From Artemia franciscana (Eukaryota; Arthropoda; Branchiopoda; Anostraca; Artemiidae), in assembly GCF_032884065.1 (NCBI RefSeq), contig NC_088868.1, positions 7,274,758-7,338,757 of the forward strand: DNA of 64,000 nucleotides, given 5' to 3'. This document shows positions 37,391 through 49,100 of this stretch, piece after piece. Position 1 is the stretch's first letter. Every line of letters begins with the position of its first letter. The position numbers were made by a program, and so were the translations under genes. The notes under the pieces are model-generated. The model was given only the letters and a program-made list of their open reading frames with translations. It made no database searches and was not told the origin of the DNA.

Positions 37391-37545
37391 AGAACATAAA
37401 CCCTAGTCAATAGAACCAACTCAATATTCAAAACAATTCTGAATTGATCCACATGGCAATTTTTGAAGAAATGCTGAGCAATGCTACAGGATGGAAAATC
37501 CTTCCATTACTCCAAGTTGCAATTTAAGGTAATTTTAAGGTTATA

Positions 37546-40500
37546 ACTGTTGTTTGATGAGTCTTTCCTAAAGAATTATGACTAAACATCCAATTCTAGT
37601 GTAAAGACTGAATGTCAAGAAAGGGGCAATCCCAACCCCTACTCATATATGGATAATTTCCATTTTCTGTAAGTTCTGATGTTCTTCCTTATTTTCAGTT
37701 GAAAAAACTTATTCCTTTATTTAATTTCTGATCTCTTTGCAAATAATGCTGGGAATTTCCTTCCCCTACCATAGAAAGTTCCCCAGTAAAATTTCACTCC
37801 CATGAAAAATCTCCTCCCGAAATAATTTCTAAACATTTTCTAATAAAAAAATACTATTTGTGAACAATAGGCAAACTGCTAACTGTCACCCAATCTTTTG
37901 GTCACTTAAGAAGGACACTAGAACTATTGATTTCCATTGAAGTGATATTCAAATTACATTCAAATGAAAACTGCATTTTTGTAGAATAGAGCTTGAAACC
38001 TTTATTGTAGGCTTCATTGCTATGCTGAATTTCATGGTGTAATTTTCTTTGATTGCCTTTTTTTTTGGGGGGGGGGGGCTTTCCCTCATTTACAATCAGG
38101 TAGGTTTTGTCAGACTTCTAACTTTTGATGGGTAACATTAATCTCAATGAATTTTGTATATTTGGAATCAATAAAAAACGAAATTATTTTGGTGTACCTA
38201 TGCTTATCAAAATTCCCTTTTTGGGAGTTTTGCTTACTACTAGGATGTTACTCCTTACTTGAAGCTTGTAACAACAATTGAAACAGAAAGCATATGAGGG
38301 AGAGCCAATAGTTGTGTAATTTTTTGCAAGAATCATCCTGATCAAATTAAAGTTTGGAAAGACAAGCTTACCAGAACTTGAGCAAGCACTGTTGGTAATT
38401 TTCTCAATCATCAGTCAACAAAAAGAATTGATATCCTGCCCACATGTGATTCTATGAATTAACCAGAATAAATCTTTATTCATTCTACCATCATATATGC
38501 AAGATCATTACTTTACTGCATGCTTTCAAAGGGAGTACCTCATACCTACAAACCTGAATACCTCAAACAAATCTAATCAGTCTGCTTTGGATATCCCCTG
38601 CCAGTGTCACTGTCACCAAGCCAGTTGAGTAGCAGAAAAACAAAAATACTACAACATGAGCATTAATCACACACCTGAGCATTTTCAGGGACATCAGAGA
38701 CTGCATAACTGAGTTGAATACAGCTGAGGCATCTATACTGCATATAAAGGAAGAGGGTAATATTCTGTGGGCTTTATTAATAATGTTCTTTAAAAGTTTG
38801 TGTACAAATGTGCAACTCAGGTTCCAGCAGAATCTTAATTGACAATATTAGAATGCAACACTACCTAAAATTTAATTGTTAAGTAATTCTTAAGCAGAGG
38901 GCCTCATCTGAATAAAGCCTTAAAGGATCCTCAAACCTATTCTTAAAAACCATAAATAATTACTTATCTCATTGCTATGAACATTACTTCTTCTTACCTT
39001 CACCCCTTCCACTGATGGATATTAAATAAAAAAGAAAGTGTTTTCTACTGAAAGCAAAGAGCAATATTAAAACTTAAAACAAACAGAAATTATTACATAT
39101 ATAAGGGAGTTGCCCACACCTAAACACTTTACTGTTTACACCAAAGTTTGCATTTTTGTTCTAATTATGTAAGAATGAATCTGGAAACACAAGGGTTGTT
39201 TAATTAAAAAAGATTTTTTTGTAGTTTTGAAAGACTTTACTATTTAGCTGCACTGCTCCTTACTTACAATTTGTTATCACAAACTGATGATAATATATAA
39301 TAGGTTGTCCATTACAAAAGTTCAATATAGCAAAACATAATAGGCTGTAAGTTTATCCACCAGAGTGAAAGGGATAAAGTTAAGCAATGTGCTTTTAAAA
39401 ATGTAACAAGTAAGCATTTAGGATTGTTTTAAATTAGTTTTCAGACAGTTTTTTCTTGTTCCTGTGGAGATAAATACATAATGTGCATAAGTCCCTGTGC
39501 AGAAGAACCCACTGCTCCCTTTACAGGGGGGAGGGGGTTCTATTTATAGGTACACAAATTATCCTTGTATTTTGCTTGATTAAAGTATAATTAATGAGTG
39601 CTACAGCTATAAAACTAATTTAAGGTAAATTTGCAAAATCTTACTGTGGTTGACTATATCTAAAGGAAGAACATTGGCAAAATAAAAGCAGAATCATTAG
39701 ATTCCTTAATTTCTGTTAGTTCAAAATATTGTGGTTGCTTCTCCCCCCCCCCCCCACCATACCTATACCCTCCCAATGGTCCTTTTAGGAATGATATAAA
39801 TATGTATTTTAGTATTTTTATTGTTGTTTTCAGAATTTTATAATGTTATATTTTGAAGGGACTAATACTTTATTTTTACTTTATTGGCATGTTTCTTTTA
39901 AATGAAGTTGTTCCTTTAGAAAAGACTTACCAAAATATGAAGCAAGACAAGCTTTTTAAGAAAACAATTCTTATCCTGTAATATGCAAAAAAATTATAGT
40001 TAATGCATTTTGAAGGCACTTTTATTATGCTTTACCCTAACTCCCCTAATTTGCAAATATATGCTACAGCCCAAATGCTAGCCTAAATATTTTCTATGCA
40101 TCAATCTAGTTTTGTCCCATGTACCTGTAGGCTAAACTGAATGAATGCTGACAGAACCAAGAAACAAAACATGGGAAACATAGCCTATGATTTTTGCTAT
40201 ATTTAGACATTAGGGGGGGGGATAATAAGTTAGATAGCTAAAAAACAAACTTATCTCTAGGACCAGAATCCTAGGAGGAGGGAGGGGGTAAAATATTGTG
40301 GAAGCATTGTTAAATGTGTTTAATAGGCTACAATATTTTGGTAGACTGTATTATGAAAGAAGAATTGTTTTCTTAACATTTCCTTTCTTAATATCCTTAA
40401 TTGCCAGCTAATATCCTAGCTAGGCATATGTGATGATTGGGAGTCAAGGCCTGGAGGAAAATTAAGAAAAAATAGATAAATAATTTTATCTATTTAAATA

Positions 40501-40565
40501 TTTGGTATTTATATACTATTTCCATAGGGTTTTATGCCCTTAGTCTGTCTTCAATTAGAGTTAAA
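37546..40565. other. EMG1 intron DNA, left arm
   Basis: No exon recognised. It matches 44373-47280 in reverse complement throughout, including GCATATAAAGG, CCCCTAATTTGCAAATATA and AAACTTATTCCTTTATTTAA. The G-rich and C-rich homopolymers at 38068 and 39743 differ in length between arms. Confidence 0.6.
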
Positions 40566-41074
40566 GGTAAACTCTAGCTTAGCTACTTTTTGCTATCTTG
40601 GAAAGGATTTAGGTCAGGAAAAATGAAACTTTCAGGAATGGGTCTACAAACAAGAGTATGTGTCAGGAGGTTAATTTGAAGTGCCTACTGCCATTACTTC
40701 TCTTACTAGATGGCCCTGACCTTTGATGACCTTTAAAGATCTTGATTATAGAAGTAAAACCTTGTAAAATAGATTTCCACTTGAATGAAGCACAACAAAA
40801 CTGTTTTCAGCTTCAGAACTTTGCTCAATCTGAATTTATGAGGTATCAAAATCCAAAAGTACATTTCCTAAATTTGGAAAAAAAACTCATTGATATGGCT
40901 TAAAATTCTACCCAAATGACAAGAATTGCATCTTCAAAACTAAAACCAGAGAAAAGGAAACTGATAACTGACAAATAAGGCAAAATATATTTTTTTCAAA
41001 GTTTCAACAGCTATAGACCAGTGAAGTAGGCACCCTTTCTAAGATAGCAAAAAGTTGCTAAACAAAAATTTTAC
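40566..41074. mobile_element. Old family C copy present in both arms (left)
   Basis: GGTAAACTCTAGCTTAGCTA at one end and GCTAAACAAAAATTTTAC at the other, with C-type interior (GAAACTTTCAGGAATGGGTC; CCTTTGATGACCTTTAAA). Its mirror is 43147-44372. It is more diverged from the C consensus than the copy next to it. Confidence 0.75.
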
Positions 41075-41075
41075 T

Positions 41076-41702
41076 GGTAAAATTCTAGTTAATTGACTTC
41101 TTGCTATCTCAGAAAGGGTTTAGGTTAGGAGAATGAAACTTTCAGGGATGACTCTACAGACTTAAGTATGTCCTGGGAACATATTTTGAAGCAGCTACCT
41201 ATACTCCTTCTCCCTGTAGAGGGCCCTGACCTTTGATGACCTTTAAAAATATGTGTGTTATAAAAATGAAACCTTGTAAAATAGATCTTCTACAAAATTG
41301 AAGTACAACAAAATTGTTTTCAGCTTCATAACTTTGCTCAAATCCATTTTATAAGGTTTTAAAGATATGAAAATACATTTCCTAAATTTTGAAAAAAACA
41401 TTAATATGGCTCAAAATTCTGCTCAAATAACAGGAATTGCATTTTCAGAACTAAAGGCAGAGAAAAAGCAACTAGTAACTGAAAATTAAGGTAAAATGTT
41501 GTTTTGTCAAAATTTCAATAGATATAGACCTGTCATGCAGGCAAGTTTCAGGACCCTCTAGAGGGAGAAGGAGTGGAGGTGGGTACTTCAAAATACCTTC
41601 CTGGGACACACTTTAGCCTGTAGACCCCTCCCTAAAAGTTTCATTTTCCCAACCTAAACCCTTTCCGAAATAGCAAGAAGTAAATTAACTAGAATTTTAC
41701 CA
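41076..41702. mobile_element. Younger family C copy, left arm only
   Basis: A standard C foldback (GGTAAAATTCTAGTTAATTG to ...AGAATTTTACCA) close in sequence to the copies at 15617 and 17355. It sits exactly at the terminus of the older C copy, and the right arm runs straight from ...AACTA into GGTAAAATTTCTG there. It therefore inserted after the duplication. No clear target duplication is visible because the site is itself a C terminus. Confidence 0.8.
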
Positions 41703-42180
41703 TTTAACCTAGTTAAGGACTATTACACAAGCATAGGCTACTCACCTTGACACATTCTGGCTGTGTTCCTTCTAAAACAACAATAAGCCTTTTTTCTTGG
41801 TTGACATGAGAAAATCTTAAATTATCATGGGGAAGACTGATCTCATTACTTTCTTAAGGATTTGTCTCTATCTCTTTCTTTTCCCCATATTGAAACCCTA
41901 CTGACAATGTGCCGCTAAATCACGTTTTAAAATTTGAAATATTCTTATTGTCACTGCTAGCTCAACAATAAGTTATGCTAGTTCTGCTAGTTCCAAGAAA
42001 AGGCCTTTGTGTCGAAATCTAGCCCAAAATGGGACAAAATTTTAAAGAAAAGAATTTCCAATGAATCCTCAAATCTCTTTGCATTTACTTTCATTTTAAA
42101 CAAGAACTACAATTTTTTGTGTTCTAGACCTTGAAAGCAATATCTGACTATTGTAATTTAGGTATAGGATATAATTTTTT

Positions 42181-42682
42181 TCAAACAGTCCGTTGTAACG
42201 AACTGTAGTAAGGAGCGACCCGGCTCAAAAGTAAACGAAACTCTAAAAAACACAATTTTGGAAAAAGAATGGATATTTCGTTAAAAAGATCCCCGCACCA
42301 ATTTTAATGTTAAAAAAGAATATAAAAGAAAAATCATTGTTATATTTCTCTTTGTATGTTTGTTTCATAGTCACTCTCTCCATTTATACTCACTAGATCT
42401 GTTTTTTTACTGTCTTTTAGTGGTCTTTCATTATTTTTGTTCGTGCGCATTGAAGTCCTGGTGTTTTTATTTTTTTTTTTTACTTTTTGAGTGTTGAAGA
42501 AAGATTGGCTGCAATACTTGTTGATAAATCTTTCTTGTTTCGTATTTCCCTTCCAATATCTGAAAATAGCCAATCTTGTTTTGGCTTTTATCTGATTTTA
42601 TTTTCATTTTTGTCTTTGCTTTCTTTTTTATTTTGTATCACATTGAACGCTACTAAAAAAAAGTCAGTTTTAAATGATAAAA
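42181..42682. other. Palindrome spacer between gene and pseudogene
   Basis: Unpaired centre of the inverted duplication. It opens with an ~80-bp piece of family B in plus orientation (CAAACAGTCCGTTGTAACGA, GTAAGGAGCGACCCGGCTC). The rest is AT-rich with no recognised coding content. It lies 280 bp upstream of EMG1 and of the pseudogene on either side, so whatever promoter EMG1 uses is here or in the duplicated flanks. Confidence 0.65.
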
Positions 42683-42964
42683 AAAAATTATATCATATAC
42701 CTAAACTACAAATAGTCAGATATCAAGGTCTATCAAGATCTAGAACACAAAAAAATGGTAATTCTTGTTTAAAATGAAAGTAAATTCAAAGAGGTTTGAG
42801 AATTTATTGGAAATTCTTTTCTTTAAAATTTTTTCCCATTTTGTGCTAGATTTCGACACAAAGGCCTTTTTTTGGAACTAGCAGAACTAGCAGTGACGAT
42901 AAGAATATTTAAAATTTTAACACGTGATTTAGCCTTAGCCACACATTGTCAGTACAGGTTCAAT

Positions 42965-43105
42965 ATGGGGAAAAGAAAGAGAGAGAGAAATCCTGAAGAA
43001 AGTAATGAGATCAGTCTTCCCCATGATAAGTTGAGATTTTCTCATATCAACCAAGAAAAAAGGCTTATTGTTGTTTTGGAAGGAGCACAGCTGGAATGTG
43101 TCAAG
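42965..43105 (+). CDS. EMG1 exon 1 (start codon exon)
   Basis: ATG at 42965 in the context AATATGG. It ends ...GAATGTGTCAAG before donor GTGAGT. An upstream in-frame ATG at 42872 would add 31 residues without family resemblance, so the MGKRKRER start is preferred. Confidence 0.9.
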
Positions 43106-46100
43106 GTGAGTAGCCTATGCTTGTGTAATAGGCTAGTCATTAACTAGGTAAAATTTCTGTTTAGCTGCTTTTTGCTATATTGAAAGGGGTAAGCTAGGAA
43201 AATGAAACTTACAGTAATGAATCCAGGGTCAAAACATAGCCTACTCTGGGAATGTAGGCTATTGCTAAGCCCTCATGTTAAATCTGGTCTGATTTCTAAG
43301 TCTTATGAATTTGCCTAATTCACTGGTCTATGACTGCTAAAACTTTGGCAAAACAATATTTTACCTTAATTTTCTGTTATCAGTTTCCTTCTCTCTTGCT
43401 TTAGCCTAGTTCTGAAGATGAAATTCTGGTAAAATTATAGAAAATTGTATAACTGCCTTTTATATAAAGTGAATATACCACTCAATGCCTTTTTTATGTT
43501 CTTTATAAACATAATAATTGCTTCTACCTTAAATTGAGATTTAAGCACTTTTTTAGCTCTTAAAAATGACAAATTTTCAAAATAATGACAGATAACCAAC
43601 TTACCAATAAAAAGTGAACATACCTCTTGATGCCTTTTTTCATGTTTATTAAGAATATAATAATTGTTTCAATTGCAAATTCAAATTTAAGCACTTTTTG
43701 AGCTCTTCAAAATGACAGATTTTCAATTAGAGTATAACTTATCACTTATTTTCTGCAGAGTAATATTATGTTTTCTATCTTTTCCATCAAAAATGATGGA
43801 AAAGTGCCATCTTTTCCATCATTTTTGAAAAAATAATGCTACATTTTCTCAGTGCTACAATTATTTATAACAAGGTGAGGCTAGGTTAAAAAGTGCTTAA
43901 ATTTAAGGTAGAAGTGATTATTATATTTGTAAAGAACATAAAAAAGGCATCAAGTGGTATATTCACTTTATACAAAAGCCAGTTATATGTTTTGCTATAA
44001 TTTTACTGAAATTCCTGTCATTAGAGTAGAATTTTAAGCCATATCAATGAGTTTTTTTCCAAATTTAAGAAGTGTGCTCTTGGATCTTTGAAACTTCATA
44101 AATTTGGATTGAGCAAAGTTTTAAAGCTGAAAACAGTTTTGTTGTGCTTCATTCAAGTGGAGATCTATTTTGCAAGGTTTCACTTCTATAACCAAGATCT
44201 TTAAAGGTCATCAAAGGTCAGGGCCCTCTAGTAGGAGAAGTAATGGCAGTAGGCACTTAAAGCTACCCTTCTGACACATACTCTAGTTTGTAGACCCATC
44301 CCTGAAAGTTTCATTTTTCCTAACCTAAACCCTTTCCAAAATAGAAAAAATTGGCTATGCTAGAATTTACCCTTAACTCTAATTGAAGACATACTAAGGG
44401 CATAAAACCCTATGGAAATAGCATATAAATACCAAATATATTCAGTAAGTAGGCCTATAGGCCTATGTAAAATTATTTATCTATTTATTCTTAATTTTCC
44501 TGCAGTTCTTGACTCTCAATCATTACATATGCCTAGCTAGGATATTAGCTGACAACTAAGGATATTAAGAAAGGAAAATGTTAAAAAAACAATTCTTCTT
44601 TCATAATACAGTCTACCAAAAAGTTATAGTAAACACATTTGAGAATGCTTCCACAATGTTTTACCCCTCCCTCCTCCTAGGACTCTGATCCTAGAGATAA
44701 GTTTGTTTCTTAGCTATCTGACTTATTATCCCCCCCCCCTAATGTCCAAATATAGCAAAATCATAGGCTATTTTTCCCATGTTTTTCTTTCTTGGTTTTG
44801 TCAGCATTCATTCAATTTAGCCTACAGGTACATGGAATGAAACTAGAGTGATGCATGAAAATATAGGCTAGCATTTGGGCTGTAGCATATATTTACAAAT
44901 TAGGGAGGTTAGGGTAAAGCATAGTGAAAGTGACTTCAAAATGCATTAACTATAATTTTTCTGCATATTATGCCATAAGAATTGTTTTCTTAAAATGCTT
45001 GTCTTGCTTCATATTTTGGTAAGTGTTTTCTAAAAGAACAATCTCATTTAAAAGAAACATGCTAATAAAGTAAAAACAAGGTATTAGTCCTTTCAAAATA
45101 AAACAGTATAAAATTCTGATCATTCCTAAAAGGACCATTGGGTGGCTATAGTATCAGAAAAGCAGCCACAATATTTTGAACAAACAGAAATTAAGGAATC
45201 TAGTGATTCTACCTTTATTTTGCTAGTGTGTTTCCTTTAGATATAGTCAACCACAGTAAGATTTTGCAAATTTACCTTAAATTAGTTTTATAGCTGTAGC
45301 ACTCATTGATTATACTTTAATCAAGCAAAATACAAGGATAATTTGGGTACATAGAAATACAGAAATACATAGAAATTCCTCCTGTAAAGGGAAAACTGGG
45401 TTCTTCTGCACAGGGACTTATGCACATTGTGAACTTATCTCCACAGGAACAAAAATGTCTGAAAACTAATTTAAAACAATCCTAAATACTTACTTGTTGC
45501 ATTTTTAAAAGCACATTGCTTAACTTTATCCCTTTCACTCTGGTGGATAAACTTATGGCCTATTATGTTTTGCTATATTGAACTTCTGTAATGGACAACC
45601 TATTATATTTTATCATCAGTTTGTGATAACAAATTGTAAGTAAGGAGCAATGCAGCTAAATAGTTAAGTCTTTTAAAACTTCAAAAAAATATTTTTTTAA
45701 TTTAACAGCTCTTGTGTTTCAGGATTCATTCTTACATAATTAGAACAAAAATGCAAACTTTGGTGTAAACAGTAAAATGTTTAGGTGTGGGCAACTCCCT
45801 TATATATGTAATAATTTTTGTTTGTTTTAAGTTTTAATATTGCTCTTTGCTTTCAGTAGAAAAGACTTTTCTTTTTTATTTAATATCCATCAGTGGAAGG
45901 GGTGAAGGTAAGAAGAAGTAATGTTCATAGCAATGAGATAAGTAATTATTTATGGCTTTTAAGAATAGTTTTGAGGTTCCTTTAAGGTTTTATTCAGATT
46001 AGGCCCTATGCTTAAGAATTACTTAACAATTAAATTTTAGGTTGTGTTGCATTGTAATATTGTCAATTAAGATTCTGCTGAAACCTGAGTTGCACATTTG

Positions 46101-49100
46101 TACACAAACTTTTAAAGAACATTATTAATAAAGCCCACAGAATATGACCCTCTCCCTTTATATGCAGTATAGATTCCTCAGCTGTATTCAACTCAGTTAT
46201 GCAGTCTCTGATGTCCCTGAAAATACTCAGGTGTGTGATTAATGCCCATGTTGTAGCATTTTTGTTTTTCTGCTACTCAACTGGCTTGGTGACAATGACA
46301 CTGGCAGCAGATATCCAAATCAGACTGATTAGATTTGTTTGAGGTATTCAGGTTTGTTGGTATGAGGTACTCCCTTTGAAAGCAAGCAGTAAAGTAGTGA
46401 TCTTGCATATATGATGGCTAGAATGAATAAAAATTTATTCTGGTTAATTCATAGAATCACATATGGGCATGATACCAATTCTTTTTGTTGAGTGATGATT
46501 GAGAAAATTACCAACAGTGCTTGCTCAAGTTCTGGTAAGCTTGTCTTTCTAAACCTTAATCTGATCAGGATGATTCTTGCAAAGCTTTACACAACTATTG
46601 GCTCTCCCTCATATGCTTTCTGTTTCAATTGTGGTTACAAGCTTCGAGTAAGGAGCAACATCCCAATAGTAACCAAAACTCCAAAAAAGGGAATTTTGAT
46701 ATGAATAGGTACACCAAAATAATTTCTTTTTTTATAGATTCCAAATATATAAAATTCATTGAGATTAATGTTACTCATCAAAAGTTAGAAGCCTGACAAA
46801 ACCTGCCTGATTGTAAGAGAGGAGAAGCCCCCCCCCCCAAAAAAAAAGTCAATCATAGAAAATAACACCATGAAATTCAGCATGTTCTAAATGTTCATCA
46901 AAAGTTCTAGTGTCCTTCTTAAGTGACCAAAAGATTGGGTGACAGTTAGCTGTTTGCCCATTGTTCACAAATAGTATTTTTTATTAGAAAATGTTTAGAA
47001 ATTATTTGGGAAGGAGATTTTCCATGGGAGTGAAATTTTACTGGGGAACTTTCTATGGTAGGGGAGGGAAAGTCCTAGCATTATTTGCAAAGAGATCAGA
47101 AATTAAATAAAGGAATAAGTTTTTTTCAACTGAAAATAAGGAAGAACATCAGAACTTAAAGCAAACTGAAATTATTCTATATATGAGTGGGGGTTGGGAT
47201 TGCCCCTTTCTTGACACTCAGTCTTTACACTAGAATTGGATGTTTTGTCACAATTCTTTAGGAAAGACTGATCAAACAACAGTTATGGAATTCGAATGAG
47301 AAGTTTTCTTAAAGAACCGTAAGATATTTTAATTAACAAACAAGGGTCAAGGAAGGGGTAGCCCCCCTTATATACTGAATAATTTGGGTTTGTTTGCTAT
47401 AAGTTCTAGTGTTGTTTCTTTCTTCCAGTTGAAAAAACTTGTCATTCACAATTATGGGACTGGCTCATTCAAACTGATATCTATTACACTAAGCCAGAAT
47501 TATGATATTAGTTTGGCTTTATCTTGAAGAAGGATCTAGACTTGCTAATTTTGATCCAATTTTTGATATATTTAAATCTAACAACAAACCTAACAAACCC
47601 TGTACACTAATTTTCAAGAACGTAATTAGGTATATGGATAGAACTGAATCACAGATATTGAATAATAGAAAGTTATTGACTTTTGTTGATACACCAAAAC
47701 CACAGAAGACAAGACCAAAAGTTAGACAGTGAACATAATATTTCAAAACATGGTAGGTACAATTTTTATTGAGCCATTTGTTGAAAATAGTGCTGAAAAA
47801 AGTGTTTTCAAAAGTGTTGAAAATAATGCTGGAAAAAGGCATTTGAAATGTTATTCCAGTCTTTGCCTCTACACCTGATAAATAAAAAAAAACAAGTTTT
47901 TTTAAATGAAAGTAAGGCAACATTAAAACAGAAATTACTCCGTATATGAAAGGGGCTTTTCCTCCTCAACGCCTCGCTCTTTACACTAAAGTTTGACTCT
48001 TTCTCTTAACTCTATTTTTAAAACTGTAAGAAACTTTAGCGTAAAGAGCGGGGCAATGAGGAGGAAAAGCCCCTTTCATATACGGAGTAATTTTTGTTCG
48101 TTTTCAGTTTTAGTGTTGCTAGAATTTGTTAGTGTTGCTAAAAACTTTCATTTAAAAAAACTTGTTTTTTTATTTAATTTCTGGACATTTTTGAATTAAT
48201 GCATGTTTTGATGTTGGCTCTCCGCGTATAAATAATTAAAACGAGATTTGCATATTAATTAATTGCAATTAATCAGAAGATTTTGAGAAAAAAGGAGCGA
48301 GGGAGGAGGCCTAGTTGCCCTCCAATTTTTTGACTACTCAAAAAAGCAACTAGAACTTTTAATTTTTATACAAACGTTTTCATTGGTAAAAAATATACGT
48401 AACTGACGAATTAACTTACATAACGAACTTCTATATTCGTATGTTTTTATTGCATATATGAGGGGGTTCAAACCTCGTCGATACCTTGCTCTTTACACTA
48501 AAGCTTAAATTTTGTCCCAATTCCTTAAGAATGACTTCTGAATCACAAAGGCCATAGAATAAATAGTTAACATTACTAAAAATACTTTAGCGTAAAGAGT
48601 GAGGTATAACAAGGAGGTAAATCCCTCATATGCGTAATAATTTTTGTTTGTTTTAAGTTTTAATGCTGCTCCTTACTTTCAGTAGAAAAACCTTTTCATA
48701 CTTATTTTTTCATTGTTTTTTACAATAATGTTAGAAAATCCTGCGCCCCCCTTCATTGAAATTCTCTTTCCCCATGAGAACTTTCTCTGTGGAAATATCC
48801 TCCCACGTAACCCCCCTCCCCCAACTCTCCGCCTAAACACAGGTCAAATTTTGTTACTTGCACTGCCTCCCACGGGGACTGCGAGGAGTAAGTCGTCCCT
48901 AAAGACTTAGTTATTAGGTTTTTCAACTATGGTAAATAAAATGGCTATCTCAGAATTTTGATCCGGTGACTTTTGGGAAGAAATGAGCGTGGGAGGGGGC
49001 TAGGTGCCCTCCAATTTTTTTGGTCACTTAAAAAGGGCACTAGAAATTTTAATTTCCCTTAGAATGAGCCCTCTCGCGACATTCTAGGACCACTCAGTCA

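Larger units (their letters stand above)
33695..37542 (+). mobile_element. CR1/L2-like non-LTR retrotransposon, disabled
   Basis: A LINE in sense orientation: ORF1-like region, apurinic-type endonuclease, reverse transcriptase and C-terminal tail, then a short 3' end with two TTTAAGGT words (about 37523-37541) in place of poly-A. The right arm has the empty site (AGTTATGGAATTCG, from 47281). Filled flanks are CGAATTCCATA and ATAACTGTTG, so only ATA (33692-33694 and 37543-37545) could be a target duplication. The 5' part is probably truncated, since little precedes the ORF1 fragment. Many frame changes and stops show it cannot move by itself. Confidence 0.88.
29421..41888 (-). pseudogene. EMG1 pseudogene (exons 1 and 2 only), left arm
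   Basis: Mirror copy of EMG1 exons 1 and 2 on the minus strand. Exon 1 copy (41888-41746) keeps the ATG and the donor GTGAG but has TAG as its seventh codon and a 2-nt insertion soon after. Exon 2 copy (29573-29421) is the same length as the intact exon and keeps RDPATFRPDITHRCLLMLMD and the GTATGG donor. Its acceptor dinucleotide is TG instead of AG, the first codons are scrambled, and conserved residues are changed (THQ to THR, AGLLQ to AGSLQ). No exon 3 copy exists because the arm ends before it. The A and LINE insertions lie in its intron. It cannot make the protein. Confidence 0.9.
22318..42180 (-). repeat. EMG1 palindrome, left arm
   Basis: Reverse-complement matches to the right arm can be followed from the centre (GGATATAATTTTTT at 42160-42180 against AAAAAAATTATATCATATAC at 42681) to about 22320 against 54400. 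Examples: 41746-41888 against 42965-43105, 39990 against 44940, 38735 against 46165, 29421-29573 against 49988-50140, 27200 against 52400, 26200 against 53400. The arm is nearly 20 kb long because four insertion blocks lie in it alone (22677-25582, 30749-33053, 33695-37542, 41076-41702). Without them it is about 10 kb, like the right arm. By eye the arms are clearly homologous but not identical. Confidence 0.9.

Noticed and set aside
42340-42777. Open frames on both strands in the palindrome spacer
   Set aside because: Low-complexity Lys/Asn or Phe/Leu content in AT-rich DNA, no family pattern and no splice context.
47502-47923. Opposed open frames near 47.5-47.9 kb
   Set aside because: Both lie in EMG1 intron 1 and the mirrored left arm does not keep them open.
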